In this document: positions 32,293 to 43,955 of the stretch, piece by piece
Position numbering within the stretch: position 1 is the first letter of the stretch
Layout of the letters: the number at the start of each line of letters is the position of its first letter
Assembly (NCBI GenBank): GCA_000827495.1
Contig: KN817565.1
Span: forward strand, 124,001-188,000
Source: Hypholoma sublateritium FD-334 SS-4
Taxonomy: Eukaryota > Basidiomycota > Agaricomycetes > Agaricales > Strophariaceae
Length of the DNA: 64,000 bases
Direction of reading: 5' to 3'
Translations under genes and position numbers: made by a program
Notes under the pieces: generated by a model
Told to the model about the DNA's origin: nothing
Seen by the model: only the letters and a program-made list of their open reading frames with translations
Databases searched by the model: none

Positions 32293-32742
32293 TTGCACCG
32301 TTTTAAGAAGTCAGTTCGCGAGCTATACTATTCTACCCAGCTCATGTGTACAGATTTTCGGATCGATGCATGGGGGCGTGTGGTCCAGGACGCTCGCTGG
32401 GCTACTCTCAGAGGATTTGAGATGCTAACCCTAACCCAACCGCCCAAGCCGCAGGTGCTGCGGCATCTCGTATTTTTGTTTTTCGTGCAGTGTACTTCGT
32501 CTCCCTCCCGAATATGGGCCCCCAATTCCTCAACTGCGTTGCTCATGAACGAGGCTGTACTTTTTCAGTGTTCCCACCTCGAAGAATCTCCGCATGGTCC
32601 GTGTCCTTGGCAGTATCTTCTATTTGAGAGTACCCTCTCGTATTCCACATCCGCATGGAGGGACGCTCCCAACGGCGCTCCGGTGGAGTATGTCATTCCA
32701 TCGGCCCATCCAAAACGCGAGTTTGTCGAGAAGAAAAAATAG
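32293..32742 (+). CDS. Possible exons of an unrecognised gene
   Basis: Open frame downstream of oma1. Two parts look protein-like: HRFKKSVRELYYSTQLMCTD...RIDAWGRVVQDARWATLR near the start, and a tail PVEYVIPSAHPKREFVEKKK ending at 32742. Between them the frame is low-complexity with several potential donors and acceptors (TTTTTCGTGCAG, CTTTTTCAG), so introns are likely. Upstream AG sites at 32221 and 32283 could add exons. I recognise no family; a real small gene or a decayed one are both possible. Confidence 0.3.
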   Translation: MHRFKKSVRELYYSTQLMCTDFRIDAWGRVVQDARWATLRGFEMLTLTQPPKPQVLRHLVFLFFVQCTSSPSRIWAPNSSTALLMNEAVLFQCSHLEESPHGPCPWQYLLFESTLSYSTSAWRDAPNGAPVEYVIPSAHPKREFVEKKK

Positions 32743-33990
32743 GCATCCGAGGCCGTCGCGCAGGAGCTCAAACTGCGGAGAACTTACCGCAGAGGAGGCT
32801 GTAGTCCTCTCTCACCTTATCGAACGAGTGGGAATATGTGTCTGCGTGTGTCTGGTTTGAGTCGTCGATGTTATGAGTTTTGCTGATCAAGCGCGCTGGC
32901 GACCAGCTGTGTCATAAACCCATTCTTTAAGTTGATTTCTCCGTGCGCGTTGTTTCAGAGTGAATATTTCTGAGATGCCCCTCCGGCGATATCCTTCGAA
33001 CCGACTCCTTATTCACGTCCTGACTCAAAGAAACCAAGGGAAGCTCTACGCATGAATGTTTCATGGCTACAAGGTTCGACGGTCTTAGACCGACGACCTC
33101 TCTCCAAGGGCATGTATTATCGTGCGGATATATCATAATAGACTGGTTGGACACCAGCCCCAGGTTCGTCCCTTCATCTTTTTATTCGAAATGGAAACCA
33201 TGTAGGCCTTCAAACGTACGTCCAAGTCCAAGAGGAACGGCGAACTTGCCTCTGCGGCTCTGCCATATGTCGTAAGAACATCGCAGCTCCCGAAAATCCG
33301 TTGATCATCGATCATCAGTGATCATCTAGCACGAGAGCATGAGTGTTTGTCTTCCAAACAGAACTCGACAGCTACACGACCTCAGTGCAAATAAGTAAAC
33401 GCCGTCTGAGATCTGAGAGGTTACCTCGGTCTCTCAATCTCGGGACGTGCAGTCTCCCACATGAGATTCCATCTTTGCTCCAGTTGACGCCTTCAGCAAT
33501 GCTGCGCAATCGACGCATGTGAACTAGTTCCCCGTTATCATCAATCATAAGGATACCCGTGCTGCGCAGCGCAGACCCTGAAGAGAGTTTCTAGATATTA
33601 TACAGAAGAGCTTGTGTTCATTCGACTTGCAATACGCTGCGATTTTTTAATCTGTATTTACACATTGTATATTGTATCCTACTCCTACCGAGATCCGAGT
33701 GTCGGAGCCTTCACGCCACGCGGCCGAAGTCTATCTAAAGGAATCTGAGAATAAGCGCGCCATAGCGAGCCCAAGTGACGCCTCTTTTCATGTCAAGGTC
33801 CAGATTCAAGCAAAGCATGTGGCGAGAAGACGTAGATTTTATTTTACATATTTCGTACATCGGGTGGAGTTTACGGCCCTGCCATCCGTCCAAAAAGCAG
33901 AATACAACAATTTCACGACCATGTACATGTACATTCTAAATGAACTCTAATTTCTAAACGGGGCTATATACAGAACCGCATTGAACACAT
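32743..33990. other. Intergenic, no gene seen
   Basis: About 1.2 kb between the doubtful gene above and the 3' end of the membrane flavoprotein gene. Only short frames, no repeats noticed. Confidence 0.5.
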
Positions 33991-35703
33991 CTATGAATCG
34001 AAGATGGCACCGTATGCTGGGATACCTCTGGTTTCCATGCCGTAGACAACTTTCTTCGTCACTTTAGGGTTAGAGATAATGAAAACAGCCTCGGCGTTAG
34101 ATTCCAAGACCAGCTGGTAAGTGAGAGCGACCATGTCGGGTCGTCCCAACGTTCGCGTGTTCCATACGATGGCATCGCGATCTGCTTTGAGGACTGCGTT
34201 CATGATTTTCGAGCCGTATGTCGTCTCCGGGTGGGGCGTGGACCACAAGACGCGGCGAGGAGTGACATTGGCATACAGGAGCGACAGGCAAGGACCAATT
34301 CCGGATCCGGTTGCAACAACGACGATTCTCTTGAACAGGCGCGAGGTGTAGAGGAGACCATGGAGGGGATAGCCGCGAATCCAAAGTTTTCGAGATGGGC
34401 TACTGATCGCCTGGCGAGTCCAGTCACCGGCATTGGAAACCACCACGGAGAACCCGTTGATCTTGCCGTTTTCGTCCTCGTCGGGGATAGTAGCGAATGC
34501 GTGCCATTCGAGAAGAGGCCTGGTCGACACTTTGAGACCGTAAAAGGGCTGCATGGCCCTGTACTTGAAGTGTAGGCGGATGGCATGGTCCGAAAGCACT
34601 TCGGGGAATACTTCGTAACGGCGGAGGCGGGACCAAGATAGAAGAGTGCAGCTGGTCGAAACACAGAAGAACCAGAAGTTGGGAGACTTGGCGAAGTAAA
34701 GCCCAGTTGGAATTCCTTCTTCGCGTGCGTTGTATAATGACACCAATCCGTTGTGAACCCAGAAGGTGATGAGGGTGATCCAGCCGGCATATCGATGCCC
34801 TGCCTCGAAGTAGTCGTGGAACAGAATGCGAAATCGAGGGTAGGCGGAGGAAACGATCAGGACGAACATGGTGATGATGACATAGGATAGGATGAGATTA
34901 TTCCGGTTGTCGATTGTCGGTTTGTCGACATAGTCTTTGGTGGCAAGAACGACGTATAAGATAAACCAGGCAACCGCAGATGTCCCGCTACCGCTGTGGG
35001 CACCACCATAATGGAAAACCTTTGCCAACCTCCGGCGTATGGATAGCGGAAGGGAATGAGGAACGCTGACTGCAATTTCGTATAACAAATTAACGAAGTT
35101 CTCCTGCCTGAAGAGAAGGGCGGCCATGAGGTTGGCAGACGCAGCGTTTGCAACATCCGTGATCTTTGGTGTTCCTTTCGCCTTGATAACAAACGCCACG
35201 AAAGTCGCCATATTCGCAGTGAAGATGACTGTGAATATCTTGCGATAAGTAGAGAGAAAGTTGACTTCAATGGAATATTCGTCAGCTACGCAATTCGATC
35301 GCAGAAAGACGGGACATGCTTACAGCGTATCCAGCGAGAAGCCTTTGTCCCTGTCTTCTCCGGAAGCGCATCTCGGTCAGGCTTCAGCTCAAATGGTCTG
35401 GGCTTGAGCAAGCTCGGTTCAGAGGACGAAGCCGACTGCGTAACGGATACTAATGGAAACCAATGGTGATTCAGCAAATCAATAGATTATCGCAGAAAGA
35501 ACATGCCTACCAGCCGTCTCATCAGTTATCTTTTTCTCCAGGTCGATTTCGTTAAGAGTCATGACGATGTGAATCCAGCGGACGAGGAATGTCTTATTAC
35601 TATATCTTTCATGCTCTTTATATGATTTGCAGCGGATCGCAGAAGGAAGGCGTCCTTGAATAGCCATGCAAATGAACTTCCCACTCCCTAGCCGATCTCC
35701 CAT
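33991..35703 (-). CDS. TmpA-like integral membrane flavoprotein
   Basis: Complement join 33991-35264, 35324-35449, 35511-35703: 530 aa. The introns (59 and 61 nt) restore DETAVSVTQSASS and WIRFNFLSTYRK. Several membrane segments lie about residues 115-350 (IFTVIFTANMATFVAFVI, SAVAWFILYVVLAT, NLILSYVIITMFVLIVSSAY, YAGWITLITFWVHNGL, FWFFCVSTSCTLLSW). After them comes a ferredoxin-NADP-reductase-like region (RLHFKYRAMQPFYGLKVS, WTRQAI, VVVATGSGIGPCLSLLYANV, VFIISNPKVTKKV). This layout matches the fungal TmpA family, membrane flavoproteins related to ferric reductases and to the C-terminal part of some AMP-binding enzymes; Aspergillus TmpA affects sporulation. The ATG at 35703 opens the first exon. 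An electron-transfer function is inferred, with no substrate. Confidence 0.8.
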
Positions 35704-38700
35704 ACTTTCGAATGCGATGTGAATAGTGAATATACGAAGCGCCCTACCTTGCTTCAGATCTCGCCCGATGCGAGATCAAATATGGTACTACAGACGTTTC
35801 ACACGGGCTTAAAGTCGTACCGTAAAAGCACCGTAAGTACTCTGTTCCGTGTCTTGCGCTGCCTGAGGAAATGGTAAACCCACCCACGAAAAGGAGGTGA
35901 TACCATGACATGCAATGGCTTACATATATGTATTCATGACAGGAGAACTACACGAAATATTTGCTATTTGCGTCGAAGAATTAACAAGTACTTGAGATTA
36001 GTGTGTAGCAGACTAACTTGGCATTTGATCACTCAGAAACGTCTAATTGAAGGCGGTGACTATCCGCAAAACGTGGCCACTCTCATCATGCGGAACAGAT
36101 AAGAGGTGTAGCAGAAAAATGGAAGTCTCAATGATATCATTCTGTGTGAATCAAGCGACGTAGAGAAGGCATCTTTGTGGAAACTCAGGCCTTTCAACAT
36201 GTGAGTGTTCTTCCACGAGGATCACCGGTGCCCGAATCACACCGCAATGCTCTAGTTGAAGAGCAACCGATGTCATTGGATTTTTTTCATTTGGCTTGCG
36301 TATAGGCAATTTCAAAGGGCCGCAATGCCCTACCCAGTCAATTATTTCTATTCTTGCGATGATTCTGCATCAGGAAGCTCAGGGACCGAGAGAAGTGTGC
36401 TTCGTCTAAAAATAGAACGAGGAAATACAGAAATAGCTCACGGCAACCTTCCCGCGGCAGATCGCCTACCCCCTCCTATCCTTCTCGACTGGCAGAGTTT
36501 GAAGGCGCTTGACTCCATTTTAAACAGTCAATCCTGTCATTATAGAGTTTCACAATTCATTGAATCAATTTTATGGCGTTTTCAGTTGCGTAAGATTTAT
36601 CACAGAGTAAAAACAGGCTTCTTATCAAATTTTTTCATACAGTGACACTAATCGCCGACTTCTGTCCACTCGGGCATGCCCTCTTGGCATGAAAACGGCC
36701 ATATGGACTTGCACACCAAGATTCTATCCATAATATATCAGACACACATATGGTCTGCATCCCACGTCCTTCAGAAACGCCCAACCGGAGACGACCACAA
36801 GCCAACCAGTCGTAAGTATAAAGTGACATATGGAGCACTTCGAACGCTGCATGGACGCAATGAGACGCAATGGTGTCCACACGTGCGACTATTTCCCGAA
36901 AGAATTTGGCTCATAAGGCCTGGTTTATCACATGCGTAAGTCTGCGTGAGTGCTAATCACTACACCATGATGTCCGTAGCTAGGGTGAAGTTATGTTGCA
37001 TATGCGGCTGGGTGGGTGTATATGTTGATTAAGTTCGCTAAAGCCGAGCATACTTAACTTTGACATCGTCGTCCAGAAGTTGACTGCACAGTGCAATACG
37101 AACCACGTCAGATCTCAATATACTACAAGATGAGCTTTTCGCCGCCTGTTGGGGCGAATACATACAAAACTTCATTCTTATTATGTACGAATATATGGGT
37201 TTAGTCAGATTTAAGCACGAGTACCACGAAGTCAAGATATGGAATACGGAAGACGCCTTCACGCATGTACAGGCTCATACCTAGTACTACAGCAACTTGA
37301 ATGAGATTAGATTAGATAGAGCGACCGAGTCGGTGCCCGCAAGTAGTATATGTATCGAGATGGTGCGTGCGCGTTGCTCGCGGACGGCGACGCGAAAAAC
37401 TTGCAGAGTTCGACGCGGCGATCCCTTTGCACTTAGACACAGAAATAGAAAGCAAATCACAGATTCTGCCCATACCTGTACGTCTATGGGAATTCTAAGG
37501 GAATCAATGTACCTTCGGCAGCTATAAGATTGCGCGCACTCCCCGCAGCAGCTTCTATCTACTGCTGCACGTCGACAGCAGCCCACTTGCCAAGCTCCTC
37601 GAAAGCGGGGACGATAAACACTTACTTACTGACTAGCTGCGTCACTTGCCAAGGGCAGTTGGAGATAAGGGTGAGCAGCCCTGCGAGTCCCGCTTTTTGG
37701 AAACCTCTACTACGCGTCCATAACCTACGTGTTAGTAGCTGTACACGACTCGAATTTCCCGCCACCCGACAGCAACGAACACGAGCCAACAAAAAATAAG
37801 CGCCCGCCGGTCTGAGTCCGTTCGGCAAGGCCGGCATCACGACCGGAGAAGGTTGCGGCCGTGCGGCCTTACGCGGGTGGGGACCCATTTAGAGGCCATC
37901 CTGAAATGCTACTCTGTATGCTTCAAAGTGTTGTCTAGTTACTGATGCGCTACATATATTTATGGAGAGGTGATACAAGTGAACAGAATGCATCATTTAT
38001 TCCTGCAGTCTATTGCATGCCCCAGCAGGATACCCATACTCCGCACGGTAGAACCGTATTCAGGCAAGAAAGGGTAGAATATTTGTAAAGGCCAAAAAAA
38101 TCGTCGCAATAGGGCTCAAACGTAAACATCAGAAGAACCAGAGGCCTCGCGCTGGACGTGGTTGCTGTCGGTGACACACCTTCCTGGGTAATTCAGCAAT
38201 TGTAGAACGACTGCAGAATACGAAGAAAACAATCAAGCACATCAGTGCTGTTACTTTACAACACTATAGCTGGGAGCTGATGTCCGTTGAAGCGCAAATG
38301 TCGGGCAGCCTGGGATGTTTCATTGTGGCATTACTGAATGCGATAGGATGGAGTCGGTTGTACGAGTCTTGTGAATGTGCATTTACATTCTTAAATGAAA
38401 TTATATTGCCGGAAAAGGTGATTGCACAAATTATGCGGGCAGCGAATCTTATTGTTCGAACAGCTCAGGACAACGAAGATGGCGATTGTGGATTGCAATT
38501 GGACGCAATTAATAGCGAGCGAATCAATTCATTTTACACTGGAGCTGGCTCACATATCTAGCTAGTAGAGAGACAACATTACCATATATTGTCGATTTAG
38601 CGGGGGAGCCTGAGTGCGAACGACGCGCTGGAATGTTCTATCTATTCAGTTATCGAGGAATGCAGTGCACAATGTTTACGAGTGTATGACTCCGTGTGGG

Positions 38701-39226
38701 TATTTTCAGGAATTGTGCCTTGTCATCTGGAGCGCAGCGATGTACTCCACAATTCTGTGGCCCGTCGTGACGGCGATGAGAGACCTATACAAAGGACTTA
38801 TATTTCCCTCAATGTTAATAATGATATTTATTTTATATCAAATAAGCAGCAGGTACTATCCTCTTAAGCAACACAAGGAATCTCGAGCGCTTAAATGGGA
38901 TTAAGCCCTCGATGTGCAAAGCAAGTAGTGTAAAACGGTAAATTAAAACATGCAAGAGATGACGGGGAGATTTAGGACCCGAGAAGATTGCTCGGCTCCG
39001 ATGGCCACATACAATTTCTATCTAGCACCGCTTGGATTCGACAGTCAGGTGCTTGCTCTGAATCTGTGTTTGTAAATAATTTCCTTTTTAAGCAATATGA
39101 TGCGCTCCCAAGCTGTCCGCGCTTTCCGGTGTGGCTTTTTTCGGCGTCGCTCCAGTGAATCAATGTAATGACAAGGTCGTATATTTGCTTGCGCCAAAGC
39201 GCGGCGACGATGCCACATTTTTGCGG
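35704..39226. other. Gene-poor intergenic region
   Basis: 3.5 kb. The longest frame (36256-36645, 129 codons) resembles no family. Near 36935-36975 the minus strand reads like the 5' half of a tRNA (CATGGTGTAGTGATTAGCAC, A-box-like), but no 3' half or B box follows. Otherwise nothing recognised. Confidence 0.45.
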
Positions 39227-39234
39227 TATAAAAG
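39227..39234 (+). promoter_or_regulatory. TATA box of the zinc-finger gene
   Basis: TATAAAAG, 61 bp upstream of the chosen ATG (39295). An earlier in-frame ATG at 39241 lies only 7 bp downstream of it and would precede the transcription start, so it was rejected as the start codon. Confidence 0.65.
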
Positions 39235-39294
39235 TGCAACATGTTATGGTGGGGAAGTAAAAATCCCCTTTTCTGCCAGACATTTCGCCATACA

Positions 39295-40593
39295 ATGTCT
39301 TTCGCATCAGAACTCAATTCCTTGGAAAACGGACAGCCTGAGGTTGGAAGCGAAGCTTGGATGACGCAGCTCGCCCGTTTCGACCCGTACGATGCCTCGC
39401 ATTTTCAGCTGACAGCGTCGACCCACCAATGCGAGCTTCCACCCAGCTCAAGCGATATTGCGCATCCTACCTCGTTTTTTCCTTCGCACCTGTCCACGCC
39501 GAAATACGATTCAGCTCTTCCTCACAATATAGAAGGACCGGGCCCTCGTGTCGCGGCAACAGAACCCGTCTCTGCGCCAACTCGCTCTGTCAACCAAGTC
39601 CGATATCATCCTTACAGCTACATCACTCCTGAAGCCGGCAGGTGGACCAAGGCACCCATGCCACTCACGCGCGGAATACAGCCCAATTTCAACATGGAAT
39701 CTCTGTATAACTTTGGCATCAAGACACCGTACCAACATCCTGAGTGGGCGCCGTCTCTGGGAATCAACTCTTCCGTCCCTACTCTCCCTACGAATCCTAT
39801 GTCCGCTTTCCAAGCTCCTACACGACAGAACGCCCGCGGTGACGCAGAATCGTCGCACCTGACGATCAAAGAGGAAACCTTCGACTTTCAGCTCTCCACC
39901 TCGATCCCCGCCAATGTGGCCCTCACCGATGTGCAAGGCCGGGTACCTCAGAACGTCCCACAAGTTCCAGCTCCAGATACACGGCCATCTGTTCATCAAC
40001 TATCGCCCCAGGAGCATATGGAATCTCTCGCGCAGTTGTTTTATCGGTATACCGACACGCAAGAGGACTATCCGTCGAGTTTAGCTTCATTATCGGGTCA
40101 CGACGGCGAGCACATAAAACACGCGGCGGAGCAAACTTCGGTCAATAAGAGCGACGAAGTAGAAGAGCTTCGGCTGCGGTGGATGCCAGGATACGCTGTC
40201 AAATTTTCGCCGGCGAATTTCATGGATTCAAAACCAATTAGCAAAAGGACCACCCGCAAGACAAAGGATCCCAGCGCACCGATCGTTTGCCGTCTCCCGA
40301 AAGCGTCTGCAGGTGCTGTCGCCGGCGAGATATGTGATGTACTGTGCGACAATGCGGCCGCGTTGCTGAAGCACTTCAGGGACCCGGATCATCACGATCT
40401 TCCCAACAACAAGAACGACCGTGTTAGCAGGGTCTGCGGATGGTTCAGCCCGGATGGCAGGACGCAGTGCGAGGAACTGTTAAGTAATTCTGGGGGTCTC
40501 TGCAGACACATCTTGGAGTCGTCGAGGCACGTCGGGATACTAAGAGAGAAACTTAGTAAGAAGCACCATCGGAGTCGTGAAATTCCGGCTTGA
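39295..40593 (+). CDS. Atypical Cys/His-rich (C2H2-like) protein
   Basis: Single exon, 432 aa from the ATG at 39295 (chosen because the TATA box at 39227 excludes the ATG at 39241). The N-terminal 330 residues are Ser/Pro/Gln-rich and probably disordered. The C-terminal 110 residues contain two degenerate Cys/His units, CRLPK...CDVLCDNAAALLKHFRDPDHH and CGWFSPDGRTQCEELL...GLCRHILESSRH, followed by a basic tail (KLSKKHHRSREIPA). The spacing departs from a classic C-x2-4-C...H-x3-5-H finger, but the architecture (disordered front, Cys/His end) resembles other fungal zinc-finger regulators. It is likely a nuclear regulator, on architecture only. Confidence 0.7.
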   Translation: MSFASELNSLENGQPEVGSEAWMTQLARFDPYDASHFQLTASTHQCELPPSSSDIAHPTSFFPSHLSTPKYDSALPHNIEGPGPRVAATEPVSAPTRSVNQVRYHPYSYITPEAGRWTKAPMPLTRGIQPNFNMESLYNFGIKTPYQHPEWAPSLGINSSVPTLPTNPMSAFQAPTRQNARGDAESSHLTIKEETFDFQLSTSIPANVALTDVQGRVPQNVPQVPAPDTRPSVHQLSPQEHMESLAQLFYRYTDTQEDYPSSLASLSGHDGEHIKHAAEQTSVNKSDEVEELRLRWMPGYAVKFSPANFMDSKPISKRTTRKTKDPSAPIVCRLPKASAGAVAGEICDVLCDNAAALLKHFRDPDHHDLPNNKNDRVSRVCGWFSPDGRTQCEELLSNSGGLCRHILESSRHVGILREKLSKKHHRSREIPA

Positions 40594-40948
40594 TTTTACC
40601 TTCCAACTCTGGCCCACTGATACTGTCAGCCTGTAGTATGAGACCGACCATGGATCGACTTTTCGATAGACAGCGAACCGCCTTTTCAACCATTATTTCT
40701 GTTTTTATTTACAGCCCTATTTTATATTCGTATTCCTTGTACATATCTACATACTTAATATTTACCAGTGACAATGTAAGAAGTTTAATTAAGCGCCCTA
40801 CCCAATAGTACTCGTCATGTATCATTGACCGGCCCGCGAACAGCGGAGTTTGAAAATTACCAAGTGACGCGTAGTCCTGGCCGTCTGCTGTTCCGCCTTG
40901 GTTCCGTCCATCTTGCGTCCGTCGCCGCCAGTTACGCCTCTTGGCTCT

Positions 40949-42462
40949 ATGAAACCCCTCAAGCTCGCAGTCGTCGGTGGAGGACCATCGGCCTTCTACG
41001 TTGCATCTAGAATTCTTAAACTCCTGCCGGACTCCCAGAATTTACGGGTACATTTGTTTGATCGTCTCTGGGCACCGCATGGCCTGGTTCGATACGGGGT
41101 CGCGCCGGATCACCCAGAAGTGAAGGCAAGTCTCCTTGACTTGCGGCCGGACACACGCCATGGCTCACAGAAATAGTGTGCAAGCTCCGCTCGTTGTCAA
41201 TCCGCGTTGCTCATCTACCTTTTTTAAAGAACTGCACCCACAAATTTGACCAGACCGCCAGCGACAGTCGCTTCAAGTTCTTCGGGAACGTCGATATCGG
41301 CGACACAGCGCAGACAATACCTCATGCGGTACAACTGCCGCTGTCTTCCATCTTCAAGAACTACACCCACGTTCTGTTCGCTACGGGCTGCACTCTACCC
41401 ACATTGCACGCCGCTCTCCCGCCTTCAGAACACTGCGTCTCGGCGCTTTCGCTTGTCCATTGGTACACGCAACACCCGAACACGCCTACTCCCCCACCAC
41501 TCGACAAAATCACTCACGTATCCCTCATCGGCAACGGCAATGTGTCACTCGACGTTGCGCGAATGCTGCTCACAAATGTCGACGTCTTGGCCAAGTTCGA
41601 CGTTCCTGAATCGGTCTTAGAAGTGCTTTCGCGGTCTACAGTAAAGCATGTTTCGATATTCGGTCGCCGGGGTCCACTAGAGGCGGCCTTCACGATGAAG
41701 GAGCTCCGCGAGATGATCAACCTCCCCGAAGCATCCATGGTTCCTCTCGACCCCGAAATCCTCGTGCCACATCCCTCCCTGACTCGCCAGCAAACACGCG
41801 TTCTGCAGCTCCTACAGAAGGGGTCGAAAAACGTCCCCGGCACAACTGCCAAAACGTGGTCGCTCGACTTCTTCCGCTCGCCCATCGGCCTTGTCCCGCC
41901 CACGCCCGCCACGCCCGCTTCGCAGCTTTCGCTCGCGCACACCATGGTGGACCTCGCAACGCAGAAGGCTGTTCCGACAGGGGAGTCATCGACGATCCCA
42001 ACCGACCTCGTCATCACGTCGCTCGGGTTCCACGGTGAGCCGACGGTGCAGTTCTACGACCCCGGGCTGCGCCACCTCCGCACGCTCGAGGGACGGATAG
42101 TGACAACCCACGGAAACGTTTTACGTAACGCGTACGCGTCTGGTTGGGCAGCCACGGGCGCGAAGGGTGTGCTCGCGACAACGATGATCAATGCGTATGG
42201 CGTGGCGGACACCATCATCGCGGACTGGAAGGAAGGGGGGCCCGACGGCGCTGTCGAGGAAGATTTTGCACTTGCAGAGAACCCTAGTTTGGACGAACCG
42301 CCACATGAGGTGCAAAAAGCAATTTCTGAAGGCCTGGTGACGCAGTATGACGACTGGAGAACTGTCGCTGCGGCCGAGGTGGCGCGGGGCCAGGAGCTAG
42401 GCAAAGAACGGGAGCGCATGGGGTGGAATGAGGCGAAGGCTATGGTGAAAAGCGTGTCATGA
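40949..42462 (+). CDS. arh1: Mitochondrial NADPH:ferredoxin (adrenodoxin) reductase
   Basis: Join 40949-41125, 41230-42462: 469 aa. FAD-binding GxGxxG-like LAVVGGGPSAFYVASRIL at the N terminus, then LFDRLWAPHGLVRYGVAPDHPEVKN, ATGC, NADP-binding SLIGNGNVSLDVARMLL, FGRRGPLEAAFTMKELREM, LDFFRSPIGL and the C-terminal GWAATGAKGVLATTMINA. These define the adrenodoxin reductase family, which passes electrons from NADPH to mitochondrial [2Fe-2S] ferredoxin for Fe-S cluster and heme A synthesis. The 104-nt intron starts GCAAGT after AAG; no GT donor keeps the frame, so it is a GC-AG intron. The model starts only seven residues before the FAD motif. A mitochondrial presequence is missing, so a 5' exon may have been overlooked; no in-frame upstream ATG is present before a stop. 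Confidence 0.88.
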
Positions 42463-42899
42463 GGAAATATCCCGTGGTTCTGGTGAGTCCCGAAGTCTCA
42501 TGCGATCGTGATTTTGGTCAGTGACATCGTTAAGCAGATACCGCAAAACGGAGTTTAGTTTGCATATATCTCGATTCTTGCAAGATAGCCAGCGTAAAAT
42601 CTATATGTTTTCTTGCAGCATGGAATGTATTGCCCGTGACTTACTCGATCATCGCCAAATGTCGAGAATTGATACCTTCCTTCAATTCAATCCAACTTCT
42701 CAAGAGACCTCAATTTATGAACAAGGTCACCGAATCATCATTTTCGTCCTGCTCATCTGATTTAGAAAACCAGGCGGGAGAGGCGCACGAGCTGTTGCAG
42801 AAGGCCGCGCTTTCGGCGAAGGTGCGCGATTACCCTTTTTGCAATACTGAAGTTAACAACCAACGGCCTGCGGTCAGCCCCGCCAGTTTTGGACGCGGC

Positions 42900-43015
42900 G
42901 TAGCCGAGTGGCACAAATGCAAATGGCAATGGCCGAATAGCACCGCTTCGTGCTTTTGCTTCCTGATTAGGGCAGAAAGTGCGCTCTGGCCTGGATGTTT
43001 GTGCCACTGCGCTAC
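42900..43015. repeat. Imperfect inverted repeat upstream of a zinc-finger gene
   Basis: Arms 42900-42917 (GTAGCCGAGTGGCACAAA) and 42998-43015 (inverse GTAGCGCAGTGGCACAAA) match at 16 of 18 bases around an 80-bp centre. It ends 62 bp before the TATA box at 43078. It could be a hairpin, a paired protein-binding site, or a small TIR remnant. Confidence 0.6.
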
Positions 43016-43077
43016 ATTAGGCAAGAAAGCCTGCGCTTGCCGCTTGAGCACCTTGAAATTTCAGGAAGTCGGCGCGG

Positions 43078-43085
43078 TATATAAA
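43078..43085 (+). promoter_or_regulatory. TATA box of the downstream zinc-finger gene
   Basis: TATATAAA, 67 bp upstream of the ATG at 43152; same spacing as at 39227/39295. Confidence 0.6.
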
Positions 43086-43151
43086 TCGTGTGGGTGGGCG
43101 CCTGTACCTGCATCACCGAGTCCCACGTAGAGCAGAGCATCGATTTCAAAC

Positions 43152-43955
43152 ATGAACAACGAGATAGACAGGTATGTGTATGTCTTTACCCGCGTGCGCC
43201 CTCGCTGACACTATTTTTCCTAGTGTTAGAAGCGATGGGTACGCTATGTTCATCATACTCTGCTTTGTACAAGGCTAATATATCTTATCAGATATCTTGA
43301 CGTGTCATCGCCGGACAACATGGCGTTGGTCGAAGCTTTATCTATGCTTCTCGCACCGGCTGGCATGGCTATCGATAGTGAATCTCTCAACAGTCTCGCA
43401 ACACACATTACCTCTCGTCCTTGCCCTGTGGACGGCATACCACTCAGCGCGCTGTACATTTCATCCCCTCCTCATGAACAACCCCTTCCCGGTAGACTCT
43501 TCGTCGGCGATGATATACTACCGCCCTGTACACCGGCTACTCACCCACAGTACCTCCCGTATATTGCCCCATTGCCACCTATTGCCACACAAATCAAGCA
43601 GACCATGACATGCATGTATGACTCCTGCGCACTTGCGCCGGCGAAGACGTATCGTGGTATCACGGCGCTCTCTGCGCATCTGTCCGATGTACACAATGTG
43701 AAGAGGTGCGCGGGGCTGTGCCGCTTCCCGGGGTGCAGGGTGACCGCGAAGAAGACGCCTGGCCTACTCGTGCATGTGCTAACCAAGCATGTGGGCCTGT
43801 ATTTGAAGTGCAGGCACCCAGAGTGCACGCGTTGTACTACGGAGGTGCATAAAATGCGGCTACATTGGATAAATACCAACAGTCATTCTTACGACGTTAA
43901 AGGTGCTCTTTACGATGAATGCCTAGAGGCCCCTACAGCGAATATCACACATTAA
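43152..43955 (+). CDS. Small C2H2-like zinc-finger protein with a 15-nt microexon
   Basis: Join 43152-43171, 43224-43238, 43292-43955: 232 aa. The introns are 52 and 53 nt, the usual size here; treating 43172-43291 as one 120-nt intron also keeps frame but would be an outlier. The model starts MNNEIDSVRSDGYLDVSSPDNMALVEALS. The C-terminal half has three Cys/His units with C-x4-C and H-x4-H spacing: CMYDSC...HLSDVH, CRFPGC...HVLTKH and CRHPEC...H. The same spacing is used in the fingers of the gene at 3819-5864. Probable nucleic-acid-binding regulator. An alternative start is the ATG at 43320, within the last exon. Confidence 0.7.

Noticed and set aside
32428..32442. CTAACCCTAACCCA, telomere-like
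   Set aside because: Only two units, inside a possible intron where CTAAC branch-like motifs are expected; no telomeric array.
36925..36985. tRNA-like sequence on the minus strand (GGTGTAGTGATTAGCAC)
   Set aside because: D-arm/A-box resemblance only; anticodon stem, T arm and B box are not found.
39241..39294. 18 extra N-terminal codons for the zinc-finger gene
   Set aside because: The ATG at 39241 is 7 bp downstream of the TATA box and would not be in the transcript; the ATG at 39295 is used instead.
41176..41229. Extension of the reductase reading frame upstream of 41230
   Set aside because: This stretch is intronic: the protein family continues directly from HPEVK to NCTHKFDQ, and the preceding frame hits a stop.
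42896..42920. GCGTAGCCGAGTGGC, resembling the 5' end of a tRNA-Leu/Ser
   Set aside because: No cloverleaf follows; better explained as one arm of the inverted repeat 42900-43015.
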